A stretch of 48,080 nt of DNA from CAG-1031 sp964556785 (GTDB lineage Bacteria > Bacteroidota > Bacteroidia > Bacteroidales > Muribaculaceae), in contig CAZKXM010000004.1 in NCBI GenBank assembly GCA_964556785.1, forward strand, positions 1-48,080, written 5' to 3'. Shown here one piece after another: positions 41,644 to 48,080 of this stretch. Below the pieces are notes generated by a model that was not told the DNA's origin, searched no databases, and saw only the letters and a list, made by a program, of their open reading frames with translations. A program made the position numbers and the translations under genes. Numbering within the stretch: the stretch's first letter is position 1; every line of letters begins with the position of its first letter.

Positions 41644-43695
41644 ATGAAGCTTCTGCGGTTACTCCTTGCGGTTATGTTGCTGTGGCCCGCTCTGCCCGGC
41701 CACGGAGCGCGGCCTGACGAGACGGGCGACTCGATCAGCCTGTCGACCGTCACCGTGACCGGACGCAATGTGTTCAAGGAGATCATTCCGGCGCAGACCC
41801 TCGGTGGCGCCCGCCTCGAAGCCCTCCGCTCGCAGAGTGTGGCCGATGCGCTGCGCTATTTCTCCGGGGTGCAGGTGAAGGACTACGGAGGAGTGGGAGG
41901 CGTGAAGACGGTTGACATGCGTTCGATGGGCACCAACCACATGGGTGTTTTCTACGACGGCATCCAGCTCGGCAATGCCCAGAACGGACAGATTGACCTC
42001 GGCCGTTTTTCGCTCGACAATCTCGAGGCGATCGACATGTATAACGGGCAGAAGAGCGACATTTTCCAGAGTGCCAAGGATTTCGGCTCGGCCGGTACGC
42101 TCTATCTTCAGTCGCGCCGGCCGGAGTTTCTCGATGACCGCACATGGCGCGGCAATGTGACACTGCGCACAGGCTCATTCGGCCTTGTCAATCCGTCAGT
42201 GCGCTTCGACTATAAGGTGTCGGAACAGGTGAGCGCCACGGCAAGCGTGGAATACACCTACGCCACGGGGCGCTACAAGTTCCGTTACCGGAAGTTTTTC
42301 ACCGATCACACCCTGGCGTGGGACACTACCGCCGTGCGCCGCAACGGAGGAATCCATGCCCTGCGGGCTGAAGCAGGGGTGTATGGCAACATACATCGTG
42401 GCTATTGGCAGGCAAAAGCATATTTCTACGATTCGTCGCGCGGCATTCCCGGGGCGATTGTCAACAATGTGTGGAAAAACTCGCAGCATCAGTGGGACCG
42501 CAATTTCTTCGTGCAGGGACGTTTCCGCAAAACCGTGTCGGAGTTCTATGCCGTGCAGGTCAATGCGAAATATGCGCGCGACTACATGCGCTATCTCAAT
42601 CCCGACACCACCCTGATGTATATCAACAACGAGTTCTGGCAAAACGAAACATATCTGTCGGTCGCCAACCGTCTTAGCCCTCTGCGGTGGCTCGATTTCA
42701 ACCTGTCGGCCGACTGGCAATGGAACAGTCTCGATGCAACACTGGCCAATTTCTCGCGTCCCGTGCGCCACACCCTTCTCGGGGCGGCCGCAGGAGCGTT
42801 GAATCTGGGGCCGTTCAGGGCGCAGGCAAGTCTGCTCCTGACCTATGTCAATGACCGGGCTGCGATCGTGTCGGGCACGCAGACGTTCGGCCACCGCACG
42901 TCAGACATGACCCGGCTCACACCCGCCGCGTTCCTGTCGTGGATGCCGTGCGAGGATTTCACCTTGCGGGCGTTCTATAAGCGCATTTTCCGGATGCCGA
43001 CGTTTAACGACCTCTATTACACCGACGTAGGCAATGCCGACCTCAAGCCCGAATATGCCACGCAGTGGAACCTCGGCGCCGTTTTTCACCACACCTTTCC
43101 CTCAGTTTGGTTCACGTCGCTGAACCTGAACGCTGATGCTTACTACAATACCGTTTCCGACAAGATTATAGCCGTTCCGAAGGGCAACGGGCAATACCGA
43201 TGGATGATGATGAACATCGGCAAGGTGAGGATCTACGGCCTCGACCTGTCGGCCGATATGCGTTTCACCATACTCAGCGACCTTTACCTGCTCGGGCGGT
43301 TGTCGTACACCTTCCAGCGGGCAATGGATGTGAGCGATCCCACCGACAACCGGCCCGGCGGGGCAGGAACGTGGAAGGGGCAGATAGCCTATATTCCGCG
43401 TCACAGCGGCTCTGTGGCCGGCACACTGCAATGGCGCCGGGCCGAATTGAACTACAGCTTTATCTATGTAGGCGAGCGTTACCACAATTCATCCAACATC
43501 CCGGAGAACTATGAGCCGGCATGGTATACTCACGATCTGTCGGCATCGTGGCGCTTCCCCCTGCGGACGTTTCACCCAAGCTGGCTCAAAATCGGGTTAG
43601 AGGTCAACAATCTGTTCAACCAGCAGTTTGAAGTGATCCGCAACTATCCCATGCCCGGACGAAACTACAAAGTTATCCTCACTTTCGATATATGA
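41644..43695 (+). CDS. btuB: BtuB-like TonB-dependent outer-membrane receptor (vitamin B12 locus)
   Basis: The 683-residue protein has a signal peptide (about 1-22), the TonB-box-like LSTVTVTGRNVFKE, a plug domain (about 45-160: LRSQSVADALRYFSGVQVKDYGGVGGVKTVDMRSMG, GVFYDGIQLGNAQNGQIDLGRF, LYLQSRRP) and a barrel to the end (GLEVNNLFNQQFEVIRNYPMPGRNYKVILTF). Identification as a cobalamin receptor rests on its overlap with a BtuG-like gene (ATGA at 43692-43695) and a downstream cobalamin riboswitch, plus its small BtuB-type size. The start is the ATG at 41644; an in-frame TTG at 41632 lies inside the terminator T tract. No promoter or ribosome-binding sequence is visible in the 76 bp upstream. 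Confidence 0.85.
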   Translation: MKLLRLLLAVMLLWPALPGHGARPDETGDSISLSTVTVTGRNVFKEIIPAQTLGGARLEALRSQSVADALRYFSGVQVKDYGGVGGVKTVDMRSMGTNHMGVFYDGIQLGNAQNGQIDLGRFSLDNLEAIDMYNGQKSDIFQSAKDFGSAGTLYLQSRRPEFLDDRTWRGNVTLRTGSFGLVNPSVRFDYKVSEQVSATASVEYTYATGRYKFRYRKFFTDHTLAWDTTAVRRNGGIHALRAEAGVYGNIHRGYWQAKAYFYDSSRGIPGAIVNNVWKNSQHQWDRNFFVQGRFRKTVSEFYAVQVNAKYARDYMRYLNPDTTLMYINNEFWQNETYLSVANRLSPLRWLDFNLSADWQWNSLDATLANFSRPVRHTLLGAAAGALNLGPFRAQASLLLTYVNDRAAIVSGTQTFGHRTSDMTRLTPAAFLSWMPCEDFTLRAFYKRIFRMPTFNDLYYTDVGNADLKPEYATQWNLGAVFHHTFPSVWFTSLNLNADAYYNTVSDKIIAVPKGNGQYRWMMMNIGKVRIYGLDLSADMRFTILSDLYLLGRLSYTFQRAMDVSDPTDNRPGGAGTWKGQIAYIPRHSGSVAGTLQWRRAELNYSFIYVGERYHNSSNIPENYEPAWYTHDLSASWRFPLRTFHPSWLKIGLEVNNLFNQQFEVIRNYPMPGRNYKVILTFDI

Positions 43696-44831
43696 CATTT
43701 CTGCGCTTTCCCCTCATTGTCCTGACCGTGATTCTGATGCTTTCAGGCTGCCGGAAGGAGGATCTGATTCCGCTTCCCGGAACCGAGCCCACCCTTCCCC
43801 CTGTGGCTGAGGATGTGGCCGGATTCTATCTGCTCAATCAGGGAAACATGGGCTCCAATAAGGCAACCCTTGATTTTCTCGACGCCACCACGGGCCAGTA
43901 TCACCGCAACATCTATTCGGCTGCTAATCCTTCCGTGCCCAAGGAGCTCGGCGATGTAGGGAACGCTCTGGCCATTTACGGCGAGCGGCTTTATGCAGTG
44001 ATCAACTGCTCCAATAAGGTAGAGGTGATGGATGGGCGCACTGCCCGCCGCATCGGCAAGATCGATATTCCCAACTGCCGCCATCTGGCCTTTGACGGCG
44101 GCAATCTCTACGTAACCTCCTATGCCGGGCCTGTGCAGATCTCGGCCGATTACCGGCAACGCGGCTATGTGGCAAGGATCGACACCGCAACCATGGCGGT
44201 GACCGACACTGTTGTTGTAGGCTTTCAGCCCGACGGCATAGCCATCACCGGCCGACGGGCCTATGTGGCCAATTCGGGCGGATACATGGTGCCTAACTAT
44301 GAAAAGACCGTGAGTGTTATCGATCTTGAGGCGATGAAGGTTGTTGACAACATCGATATCGCCGTAAATCTCAACCATGTGATAGCCGATCACTCTGGAT
44401 GTGTGTGGATCAGCTCCCGCGGCGATTACTACGGCAACAGGCCGCGCCTGTTCTGCTTCGATCCTTCGGCCGGTAAGGTTGTTGCCGAGCTCGATCTGCC
44501 TGTGGGGTCGTTGTGGCTCGACGGTGATCAGCTCTATGTAGTGGCTTCGGCATGGAGCTATCTCGACATGGCCGATGAAGATGTCTATGCCATTGTCGAC
44601 ACACGGTCGCGAAGCATAGTGACCCGCAATTTCATTACCGACGGCACTGACCGCTCCATCCGCCGACCATACGGAGTAGCGGTCAATCCGGTGACCAAGG
44701 AAATCTATGTTACCGATGCGATGAACTATGTCAATCCGGGGAATCTTCACTGTTACACGCCCGACGGCGAACTGAGGTGGACAGTGCGCACCGGAGACGT
44801 TCCGGCATGTTTCGCATTCCTGATGCGATAG
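43692..44831 (+). CDS. btuG: BtuG-like surface lipoprotein, seven-bladed propeller (cobalamin binding)
   Basis: The 379-residue protein has a lipobox with Cys20 (VILMLSGC) followed by RKED, then a YncE/DUF5074-type beta-propeller. Repeats show the GxxLYVxNxxxxxVxVID pattern: ERLYAVINCSNKVEVMDGRTARRIGKIDIP, GYVARIDTATMAVTDTVVVGFQPDGIAI, RAYVANSGGY and TVSVIDLEAMKVVDNIDIAVNLNHV. In Bacteroides BtuG is a surface lipoprotein that binds cobalamin with very high affinity and hands it to BtuB. This gene overlaps the btuB-like gene by 4 bp, as expected for that partnership. Ligand-binding residues cannot be confirmed by eye. Confidence 0.85.
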   Translation: MTFLRFPLIVLTVILMLSGCRKEDLIPLPGTEPTLPPVAEDVAGFYLLNQGNMGSNKATLDFLDATTGQYHRNIYSAANPSVPKELGDVGNALAIYGERLYAVINCSNKVEVMDGRTARRIGKIDIPNCRHLAFDGGNLYVTSYAGPVQISADYRQRGYVARIDTATMAVTDTVVVGFQPDGIAITGRRAYVANSGGYMVPNYEKTVSVIDLEAMKVVDNIDIAVNLNHVIADHSGCVWISSRGDYYGNRPRLFCFDPSAGKVVAELDLPVGSLWLDGDQLYVVASAWSYLDMADEDVYAIVDTRSRSIVTRNFITDGTDRSIRRPYGVAVNPVTKEIYVTDAMNYVNPGNLHCYTPDGELRWTVRTGDVPACFAFLMR

Positions 44832-44838
44832 CAAGTTT

Positions 44839-44869
44839 TTTGCAATTCAGGAAATTTGGGCTATCTTTG
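44839..44869 (+). promoter_or_regulatory. Promoter of the cobalamin riboswitch transcript
   Basis: TTTG (44839-44842) and TATCTTTG (44862-44869) are separated by 19 bp, a full consensus match. Transcription would start at about 44876, exactly where the riboswitch P1 stem begins. The promoter lies in the 45 bp after the BtuG-like stop. Confidence 0.85.
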
Positions 44870-44875
44870 CCCGCA

Positions 44876-45024
44876 GGAAGCCGCGAGGGAACGGGGTGAG
44901 AGGCCCCGACAGTCCCGCTGCTGTAAGCCTCATCAAGCCGCAGGCATTATGTCACTGGTTGCCGCAAGGAACCGGGAAGGCGCCTGCAGGGCTGAGGCGA
45001 GTCAGAAAACCTGGCGGTTCTTCC
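44876..45024 (+). ncRNA. Cobalamin (B12) riboswitch
   Basis: The aptamer shows conserved elements in order: CCCGCTGCTGTAAGCC (44914-44929), TCACTGG (44952-44958), ACCGGGAAGGCG (44971-44982), and the B12 box AGTCAGAAAACCTGGC (45000-45015; consensus AGYCAGRAGACCTGCC). P1 pairs GGAAGCCG (44876-44883) with CGG plus CTTCC (45015-45024), with a 2-nt bulge. Cobalamin-bound aptamers repress downstream expression. The only gene immediately downstream is the 45080-46126 protein; btuB and btuG are upstream of it. A small hairpin GCTCG/CGAGC (45055-45070) just before the ATG may form the expression platform. Confidence 0.93.
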
Positions 45025-45054
45025 AACATAGTTTTTTTACATACCCTTGATTTT

Positions 45055-45070
45055 GCTCGCGAGGACGAGC
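45055..45070 (+). promoter_or_regulatory. Hairpin between riboswitch and start codon (expression platform candidate)
   Basis: GCTCG (45055-45059) pairs with CGAGC (45066-45070) around CGAGGA, ending 9 nt before the ATG at 45080. No T tract follows, so regulation, if it uses this hairpin, would be at translation initiation. The loop could pair with aptamer loop L5, as in other cobalamin riboswitches; this is inferred. Confidence 0.5.
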
Positions 45071-45079
45071 TTTGAAATT

Positions 45080-46126
45080 ATGAAAGGAACCTGCCTGTCA
45101 GCGATGGCGCTGATGCTGGCTGCCGGAATGACGGCCGCTGTCAACCCCTACATCTCTAAAGTTTTTGAATACTGCCCTGCACCCGACCAGTTTATGGGCG
45201 AAGTGCCGATGCTCGAGCCCGGAATGAGTGCCGACGAGGTGCTCGATGAGGTGAGGCTGCAGCTTTGCGGCAACGAGGCCGACGGGGCGCGCCCCGGGCT
45301 GGTGTCGCTCGGTGCTTTCGGCGGTTATGTTGTGTTCGGGTTTGATCACGCGGTTGTAAACGTTGAGGGAGAGTATGACTTCAAGGTCTACGGAAACGCG
45401 TTCCGCAACAGCGCCGGCGCCGATGCTCCCTATGGCTCCGCCGAGCCGGGAATTGTGATGGTGGCAGTTGATGCCAACGGCAACGGGCTGCCCGACGATG
45501 ACTGGTTTGAGCTCGCAGGGTCGGAATATTCAGCTGCAGCCACCTTCCATGATTTTGAAGTGACCTATTTCAAGCCTGCTGCTGACACCGATGATATACG
45601 CTGGACCTCCAACGACCCCGAAATGCCTGAAGGGGCTGTCAAGCGAAATCAGTTTCACAAACAGAGCTACTGGCCGCAATGGCTGACGGCTGACCGGCTC
45701 ACCTTCCGCGGCAAGCGCCTGGCCCAGAATGCCCGCAAGTTGGATAATGCCGAGTGGGCACATTATTTTCTGCCGTGGGGCTATGCTGACAATCTTCCCA
45801 ACGATGAAGATCCCGGTTTCAAGATTGACTGGGCGGTCGATGCCGGGGGCAATCCGGTGGAGCTTGACCGCATCCACTTCGTCAAGGTGTACACAGGAGT
45901 GCTTCAGGACTGCGGCGCGCTCGGCATGACGTCAACCGAGATCAGCGGAGCCGAGGATCTGCACCCGGAGGCTGTGCCCAACGCCATAGACCGTATCGAG
46001 GCCGTAGAAACCGAATGCGGCGGGGAACATTGGTTTGACCTGCGCGGTGTGAGGATAGGGCGTCCGTCGGCTCCCGGAATTTACATTCTGCGCCGGGGCC
46101 ATGAGGCGGTAAAAGTGAGGCTGTAA
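45080..46126 (+). CDS. Secreted protein of the cobalamin locus, function unknown
   Basis: The 348-residue protein has a signal peptide (about 1-20, ending GMTAA). Its recognisable N-terminal block is KVFEYCPAPDQFMGEVPMLEPGMS, followed by GLVSLGAFGGYVVFGFDHAVVN, DFKVYGNAFRNSAG, and VMVAVDANGNGLPDDDWFELAGSEYS. This is a beta-rich module common in Bacteroidales proteins of cobalamin loci. It may be related to BtuH, the surface cobalamin-binding family, but I cannot confirm that from sequence. The C-terminus (WFDLRGVRIGRPSAPGIYILRRG, then KVRL) looks like a type IX secretion sorting tail. I chose the ATG at 45080 over an in-frame start at 45047 because a hairpin and the riboswitch lie before it. 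It is the only gene under the B12 riboswitch seen here. Confidence 0.78.
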   Translation: MKGTCLSAMALMLAAGMTAAVNPYISKVFEYCPAPDQFMGEVPMLEPGMSADEVLDEVRLQLCGNEADGARPGLVSLGAFGGYVVFGFDHAVVNVEGEYDFKVYGNAFRNSAGADAPYGSAEPGIVMVAVDANGNGLPDDDWFELAGSEYSAAATFHDFEVTYFKPAADTDDIRWTSNDPEMPEGAVKRNQFHKQSYWPQWLTADRLTFRGKRLAQNARKLDNAEWAHYFLPWGYADNLPNDEDPGFKIDWAVDAGGNPVELDRIHFVKVYTGVLQDCGALGMTSTEISGAEDLHPEAVPNAIDRIEAVETECGGEHWFDLRGVRIGRPSAPGIYILRRGHEAVKVRL

Positions 46127-46133
46127 GGGCACG

Positions 46134-46158
46134 GTGGGGCTGCGCGATGCAGCTCCAC
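46134..46158 (+). terminator. Hairpin after the cobalamin-locus protein gene
   Basis: GTGGGGCTGC (46134-46143) pairs with GCAGCTCCAC (46149-46158), 10 bp with one G-U, loop of 5. It is 8 bp past the stop. No T tract follows, so it may be a Rho-dependent or mRNA-protecting 3' hairpin rather than an intrinsic terminator. Confidence 0.6.
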
Positions 46159-46207
46159 GAGCCGAAAACATGCTGTAAAACCACTGAATTATAAATGTTA
46201 ATTTTTC

Positions 46208-46235
46208 TTTGAATAAGAAAAAATCACTATATTTG
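46208..46235 (+). promoter_or_regulatory. Promoter of the nuo operon
   Basis: TTTG (46208-46211) and TATATTTG (46228-46235) match the consensus with a 16-bp spacer, slightly short. Transcription would start near 46242, leaving a leader of about 143 nt before nuoA that folds as described in the next entry. Confidence 0.7.
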
Positions 46236-46249
46236 CGGAAAATTTTGGC

Positions 46250-46343
46250 TTTCCGCAGGCCCTTTCTATGGCCATACCGTAGCTAATACCATGATACCAA
46301 ACGGTATAGCGGAAGTTATGATTTCGCCGGCCACACTGCCGGC
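46250..46343 (+). ncRNA. Structured 5' leader of nuoA: predicted three-way junction plus hairpin
   Basis: P1: TTCCGC (46251-46256) with GCGGAA (46309-46314). Inside it, P2: GGCC (46258-46261) with GGCC (46270-46273), loop of 8. P3: ATACCGT (46274-46280) with ACGGTAT (46301-46307), loop of 20. P2 and P3 abut directly, so the three stems form a compact three-way junction. After it, P4: GCCGGC (46326-46331) with GCCGGC (46338-46343), loop CACACT. The P3 loop holds two more copies of ATACC, either of which could also pair with GGTAT. No known class is recognised. Confidence 0.6.
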
Positions 46344-46384
46344 TGATGCAATGGAAACAAGATAATATTTAGATCGAGAGATAT

Positions 46385-46753
46385 ATGCTTTCATTATCTA
46401 TTCAAAATGTCACTCTTGCAGTGGTGGCGGCCCTCACCGGTGTCGGCCTTGTGGCGTTGGCTCTCTGGCTCGCCGGCCTGATCTCGCCGCGCTCATTCAA
46501 TCCTCAGAAAGGAGAGCCCTATGAGTGCGGTGTTCCCACCCGCGGCAGCAGCATGGTGCAGTTCAAGGTAGGCTACTATCTGTTTGCCATCCTCTTCCTG
46601 ATGTTTGATGTCGAAACTGTGTTCCTCTATCCCTGGGCTGTCAGAATGCGCGAGCTCGGAATGCAGGGACTGTTAAGTATCGGCGTGTTTTTTGCAATCA
46701 TAGTGCTGGGCCTCGTCTATGCCTGGCGGAAAGGAGCGCTTGAATGGAAGTGA
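46385..46753 (+). CDS. nuoA: NADH-quinone oxidoreductase subunit A (NuoA)
   Basis: NuoA is a small membrane subunit of respiratory complex I, near the quinone channel. The 122-residue protein has three helices (about 8-32, 65-85, 95-115) and the conserved loop FNPQKGEPYECGVPTRGSSMVQFKVGYYLFAILFLMFDVETVFLYPWA. The ECG cysteine and the acidic FDVE motif are family hallmarks. Its stop overlaps the nuoB start by 10 bp. The start at 46385 is preceded by GAGAGATAT, a purine-rich stretch compatible with ribosome binding. Confidence 0.96.
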   Translation: MLSLSIQNVTLAVVAALTGVGLVALALWLAGLISPRSFNPQKGEPYECGVPTRGSSMVQFKVGYYLFAILFLMFDVETVFLYPWAVRMRELGMQGLLSIGVFFAIIVLGLVYAWRKGALEWK

Positions 46754-47352
46754 CAACAAAGAGCATGCCCTATGTGGCATGGAAAGATAATGAGTATATC
46801 GAGAAGCTCGTCGAGGAGCTGCGTGCAAACGGTACAAACGTTATTGTGGGCTCGCTCGACAAGCTGATCAACTGGGGCCGCTCGAACTCACTGTGGCCTC
46901 TGACATTCGCAACAAGCTGCTGCGGCATTGAATTCGTGTCGCTCGGAGCAGCCCGTTACGATATGGCCCGTTTCGGCTGGGAAGTGGCGCGTTCGTCGCC
47001 CCGTCAGGCCGACTTCATGATGGTTGCCGGTACGATTGTTCACCGCATGGTGCCCGTGTTCCGCCGTCTGTACGACCAGCTGGCCGAACCGAAGTATGTG
47101 ATTGCCTGCGGTAGCTGCGCCATCTCGGGCGGACCTTTCAAAAAGAGCTATCATGTGGCGATGGGTATCGAAGATATCGTGCCGGTCGACGTGTTTGTGC
47201 CCGGATGTCCCCCGCGCCCCGAGGCTATGATCTACGGCATCATGCAGCTCTCGCGCAAGATTAAGGTAGAGCGCTTTTTCGGTGGCGTGAACCGTCAGGA
47301 AAAGCAGCAGGAATTTCTCAAGAACCATCCCGTAGAGGGGGTTAACGATTGA
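46744..47352 (+). CDS. nuoB: NADH-quinone oxidoreductase subunit B (NuoB)
   Basis: NuoB carries the N2 [4Fe-4S] cluster that passes electrons to quinone. The 202-residue protein has the cluster ligands Cys59-Cys60 in ATSCCGIEF, Cys125 in IACGSCAISGG, and Cys154 in FVPGCPPRPEA. Other family segments are SLWPLTFATS, GAARYDMARFGWEVARSSPRQAD and GTIVHRMVPVFRRLYDQ. The N-terminal about 45 residues are divergent, as usual. It overlaps nuoA by 10 bp and precedes nuoCD by 74 bp. Confidence 0.97.
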   Translation: MEVTTKSMPYVAWKDNEYIEKLVEELRANGTNVIVGSLDKLINWGRSNSLWPLTFATSCCGIEFVSLGAARYDMARFGWEVARSSPRQADFMMVAGTIVHRMVPVFRRLYDQLAEPKYVIACGSCAISGGPFKKSYHVAMGIEDIVPVDVFVPGCPPRPEAMIYGIMQLSRKIKVERFFGGVNRQEKQQEFLKNHPVEGVND

Positions 47353-47426
47353 TTCTGACTCAAACTATCATTCCTTCACCGACAAAAGACACTCCAACAA
47401 TTTAATTTCCCTCACTCTTGACCACT

Positions 47427-48080
47427 ATGGCAGCAGATATTCAGGAAATTATCTCCAAGATAGCTCCCGAGGCCACTTTTGAAACCGGCCCCGACAACAT
47501 TCTGACCATCACGGTTCCCGATGCCCGTTGGCATCAGGTGGCAATGACCCTCCGAAACGATTCGGCCCTTGACTTCGACTTCCTTGTGACAATCGTCGGC
47601 ATGGACTGGAAAGATTCGCTCGGCTGCATCTATTACCTGACTTCGACAAAGCGCAATGTCACCATAGCCGTGAAAGTCGCCACCACTGACCGCGAGAACC
47701 CTATGCTCCACAGCGTGAGCGATCTGTGGGCCATCGCCGGCATTTTCGAGCGTGAGGTTTACGACTTCTTCGGAATCATCTTCCTCAATAATCCCGACAT
47801 GCGCCGCCTCTTCCTGTCGATTGACTGGAAAGGCTTCCCGCTGCGTAAGGACTACGACAATTCGCCCAACCTCCCTGTTTCGACCGAGAGCGAGCGTCAG
47901 AGCGACTTCACCCAGTCGTGGATCGAGCTGCCCGACGGCAAGATTGAAAAGCGCGAACCCCGTATTTTTGCCGAGAATGATTTCGTTGTCAACATCGGCC
48001 CGCAGCACCCCGCAACTCACGGTGTGCTCCGTTTCCGCACTGCTGTCGACGGTGAGGAGATCAAGAAGATCGATGTCTAC
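47427..48080 (+). CDS. nuoC: NADH-quinone oxidoreductase subunit C/D fusion (NuoCD; 3' end outside window)
   Basis: The reading frame from the ATG at 47427 stays open to the window end, giving 218 residues. Residues 1 to about 150 are NuoC: FDFLVTIVGMDW, YYLTSTKRNVTIAVKV, and the C-terminal motif FEREVYDFFGIIF, then NPDMRRLFLSIDWKGFPLRKDY. After a linker (about 155-185), residues about 186-218 begin NuoD: FVVNIGPQHPATHGVLRF, the conserved NuoD N-terminus with quinone-site histidines. A single polypeptide with both is the fused NuoCD form found in several Bacteroidetes and in Escherichia coli. The remaining NuoD part lies beyond the window. Confidence 0.95.
   Translation, partial: MAADIQEIISKIAPEATFETGPDNILTITVPDARWHQVAMTLRNDSALDFDFLVTIVGMDWKDSLGCIYYLTSTKRNVTIAVKVATTDRENPMLHSVSDLWAIAGIFEREVYDFFGIIFLNNPDMRRLFLSIDWKGFPLRKDYDNSPNLPVSTESERQSDFTQSWIELPDGKIEKREPRIFAENDFVVNIGPQHPATHGVLRFRTAVDGEEIKKIDVY

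Noticed and set aside
43743..44834. 363-residue minus-strand frame opposite the BtuG-like gene
   Set aside because: Long only because of codon bias in the opposite strand; no protein-like features.
44856..45050. 64-residue frame overlapping the riboswitch
   Set aside because: It lies entirely within conserved aptamer RNA; the sequence is explained by riboswitch conservation.
46235..46256. Alternative hairpin GCGGAAA/TTTCCGC competing with the nuo leader P1
   Set aside because: Its 5' arm overlaps the -7 box and lies before the likely start site near 46242, so it would not be in the RNA unless transcription starts further upstream.
1..48080. CRISPR arrays, tRNA or rRNA genes, insertion sequences, prophage
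   Set aside because: No spaced direct repeats, no cloverleaf or rRNA sequence, no transposase or integrase motifs were seen in the frames or gaps.

Overview
The window reads as a chromosomal segment of a gut-type Bacteroidales. Muribaculaceae (S24-7) is my best guess, by inference. Evidence: a SusC/SusD pair, C10 (streptopain-like) peptidases, a fimbrillin-like lipoprotein, a BtuG-like propeller lipoprotein, a lipoprotein LptC, a NuoC-NuoD fusion, GC-rich coding DNA with AT-rich intergenic DNA, and repeated matches to the Bacteroidetes promoter consensus (TTTG near -33, TAnnTTTG near -7). Nearly all of the window is coding. I see no insertion sequence, prophage, CRISPR array, rRNA or tRNA.

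Layout. 1-2.8 kb (minus): purB, cvpA-like, sufB (cut by the window start), with a clear promoter before purB. 2.9-5.6 kb (minus): YitT-family membrane protein, a secreted LolA-like/thioredoxin-like protein, thiol peroxidase tpx. 5.8-15.1 kb (plus): a large secreted C10 peptidase followed by a structured non-coding stretch, GH29 fucosidase overlapping cutC, a secreted transglutaminase-like protein, a small membrane protein, and a DUF349 protein with a leader hairpin. 15.1-22.5 kb: a polyprenyl glycosylphosphotransferase (plus), a secreted alpha/beta hydrolase (minus), then an overlapping TPR protein and outer-membrane barrel (plus).

22.5-28.4 kb (minus): a tightly overlapping operon transcribed ftsB, small membrane protein, coaX, outer-membrane protein, lptC, gldE-like, rsmF-like, behind a good promoter. 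28.4-31.3 kb (minus): LptD-like protein. 31.4-31.7 kb: an AT-rich gap with a promoter, stems and a terminator on the minus strand, a candidate non-coding RNA. 31.7-38.2 kb (minus): acyl-ACP thioesterase, then a SusC-SusD-lipoprotein nutrient-uptake operon. 38.7-41.6 kb (plus): second C10 peptidase plus fimbrillin-like lipoprotein. 41.6-46.1 kb (plus): a vitamin B12 uptake locus with a BtuB-like TonB receptor, a BtuG-like lipoprotein, a cobalamin riboswitch and a secreted protein of unknown function. 46.2-48.1 kb (plus): start of the nuo (complex I) operon, nuoA, nuoB and nuoCD (cut by the window end), behind a promoter and a folded leader.

The main theme is cell-envelope work: LPS export (LptC, LptD), division (FtsB), nutrient receptors (SusCD, BtuB/BtuG) and secreted hydrolases. 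The most unusual signals are non-coding: the nuo leader with a predicted three-way junction, the candidate RNA at 31.4-31.7 kb, the hairpin series after the first C10 peptidase, and the arrangement of the B12 locus, where the riboswitch lies after btuB-btuG and a terminator-like hairpin abuts the btuB start codon.
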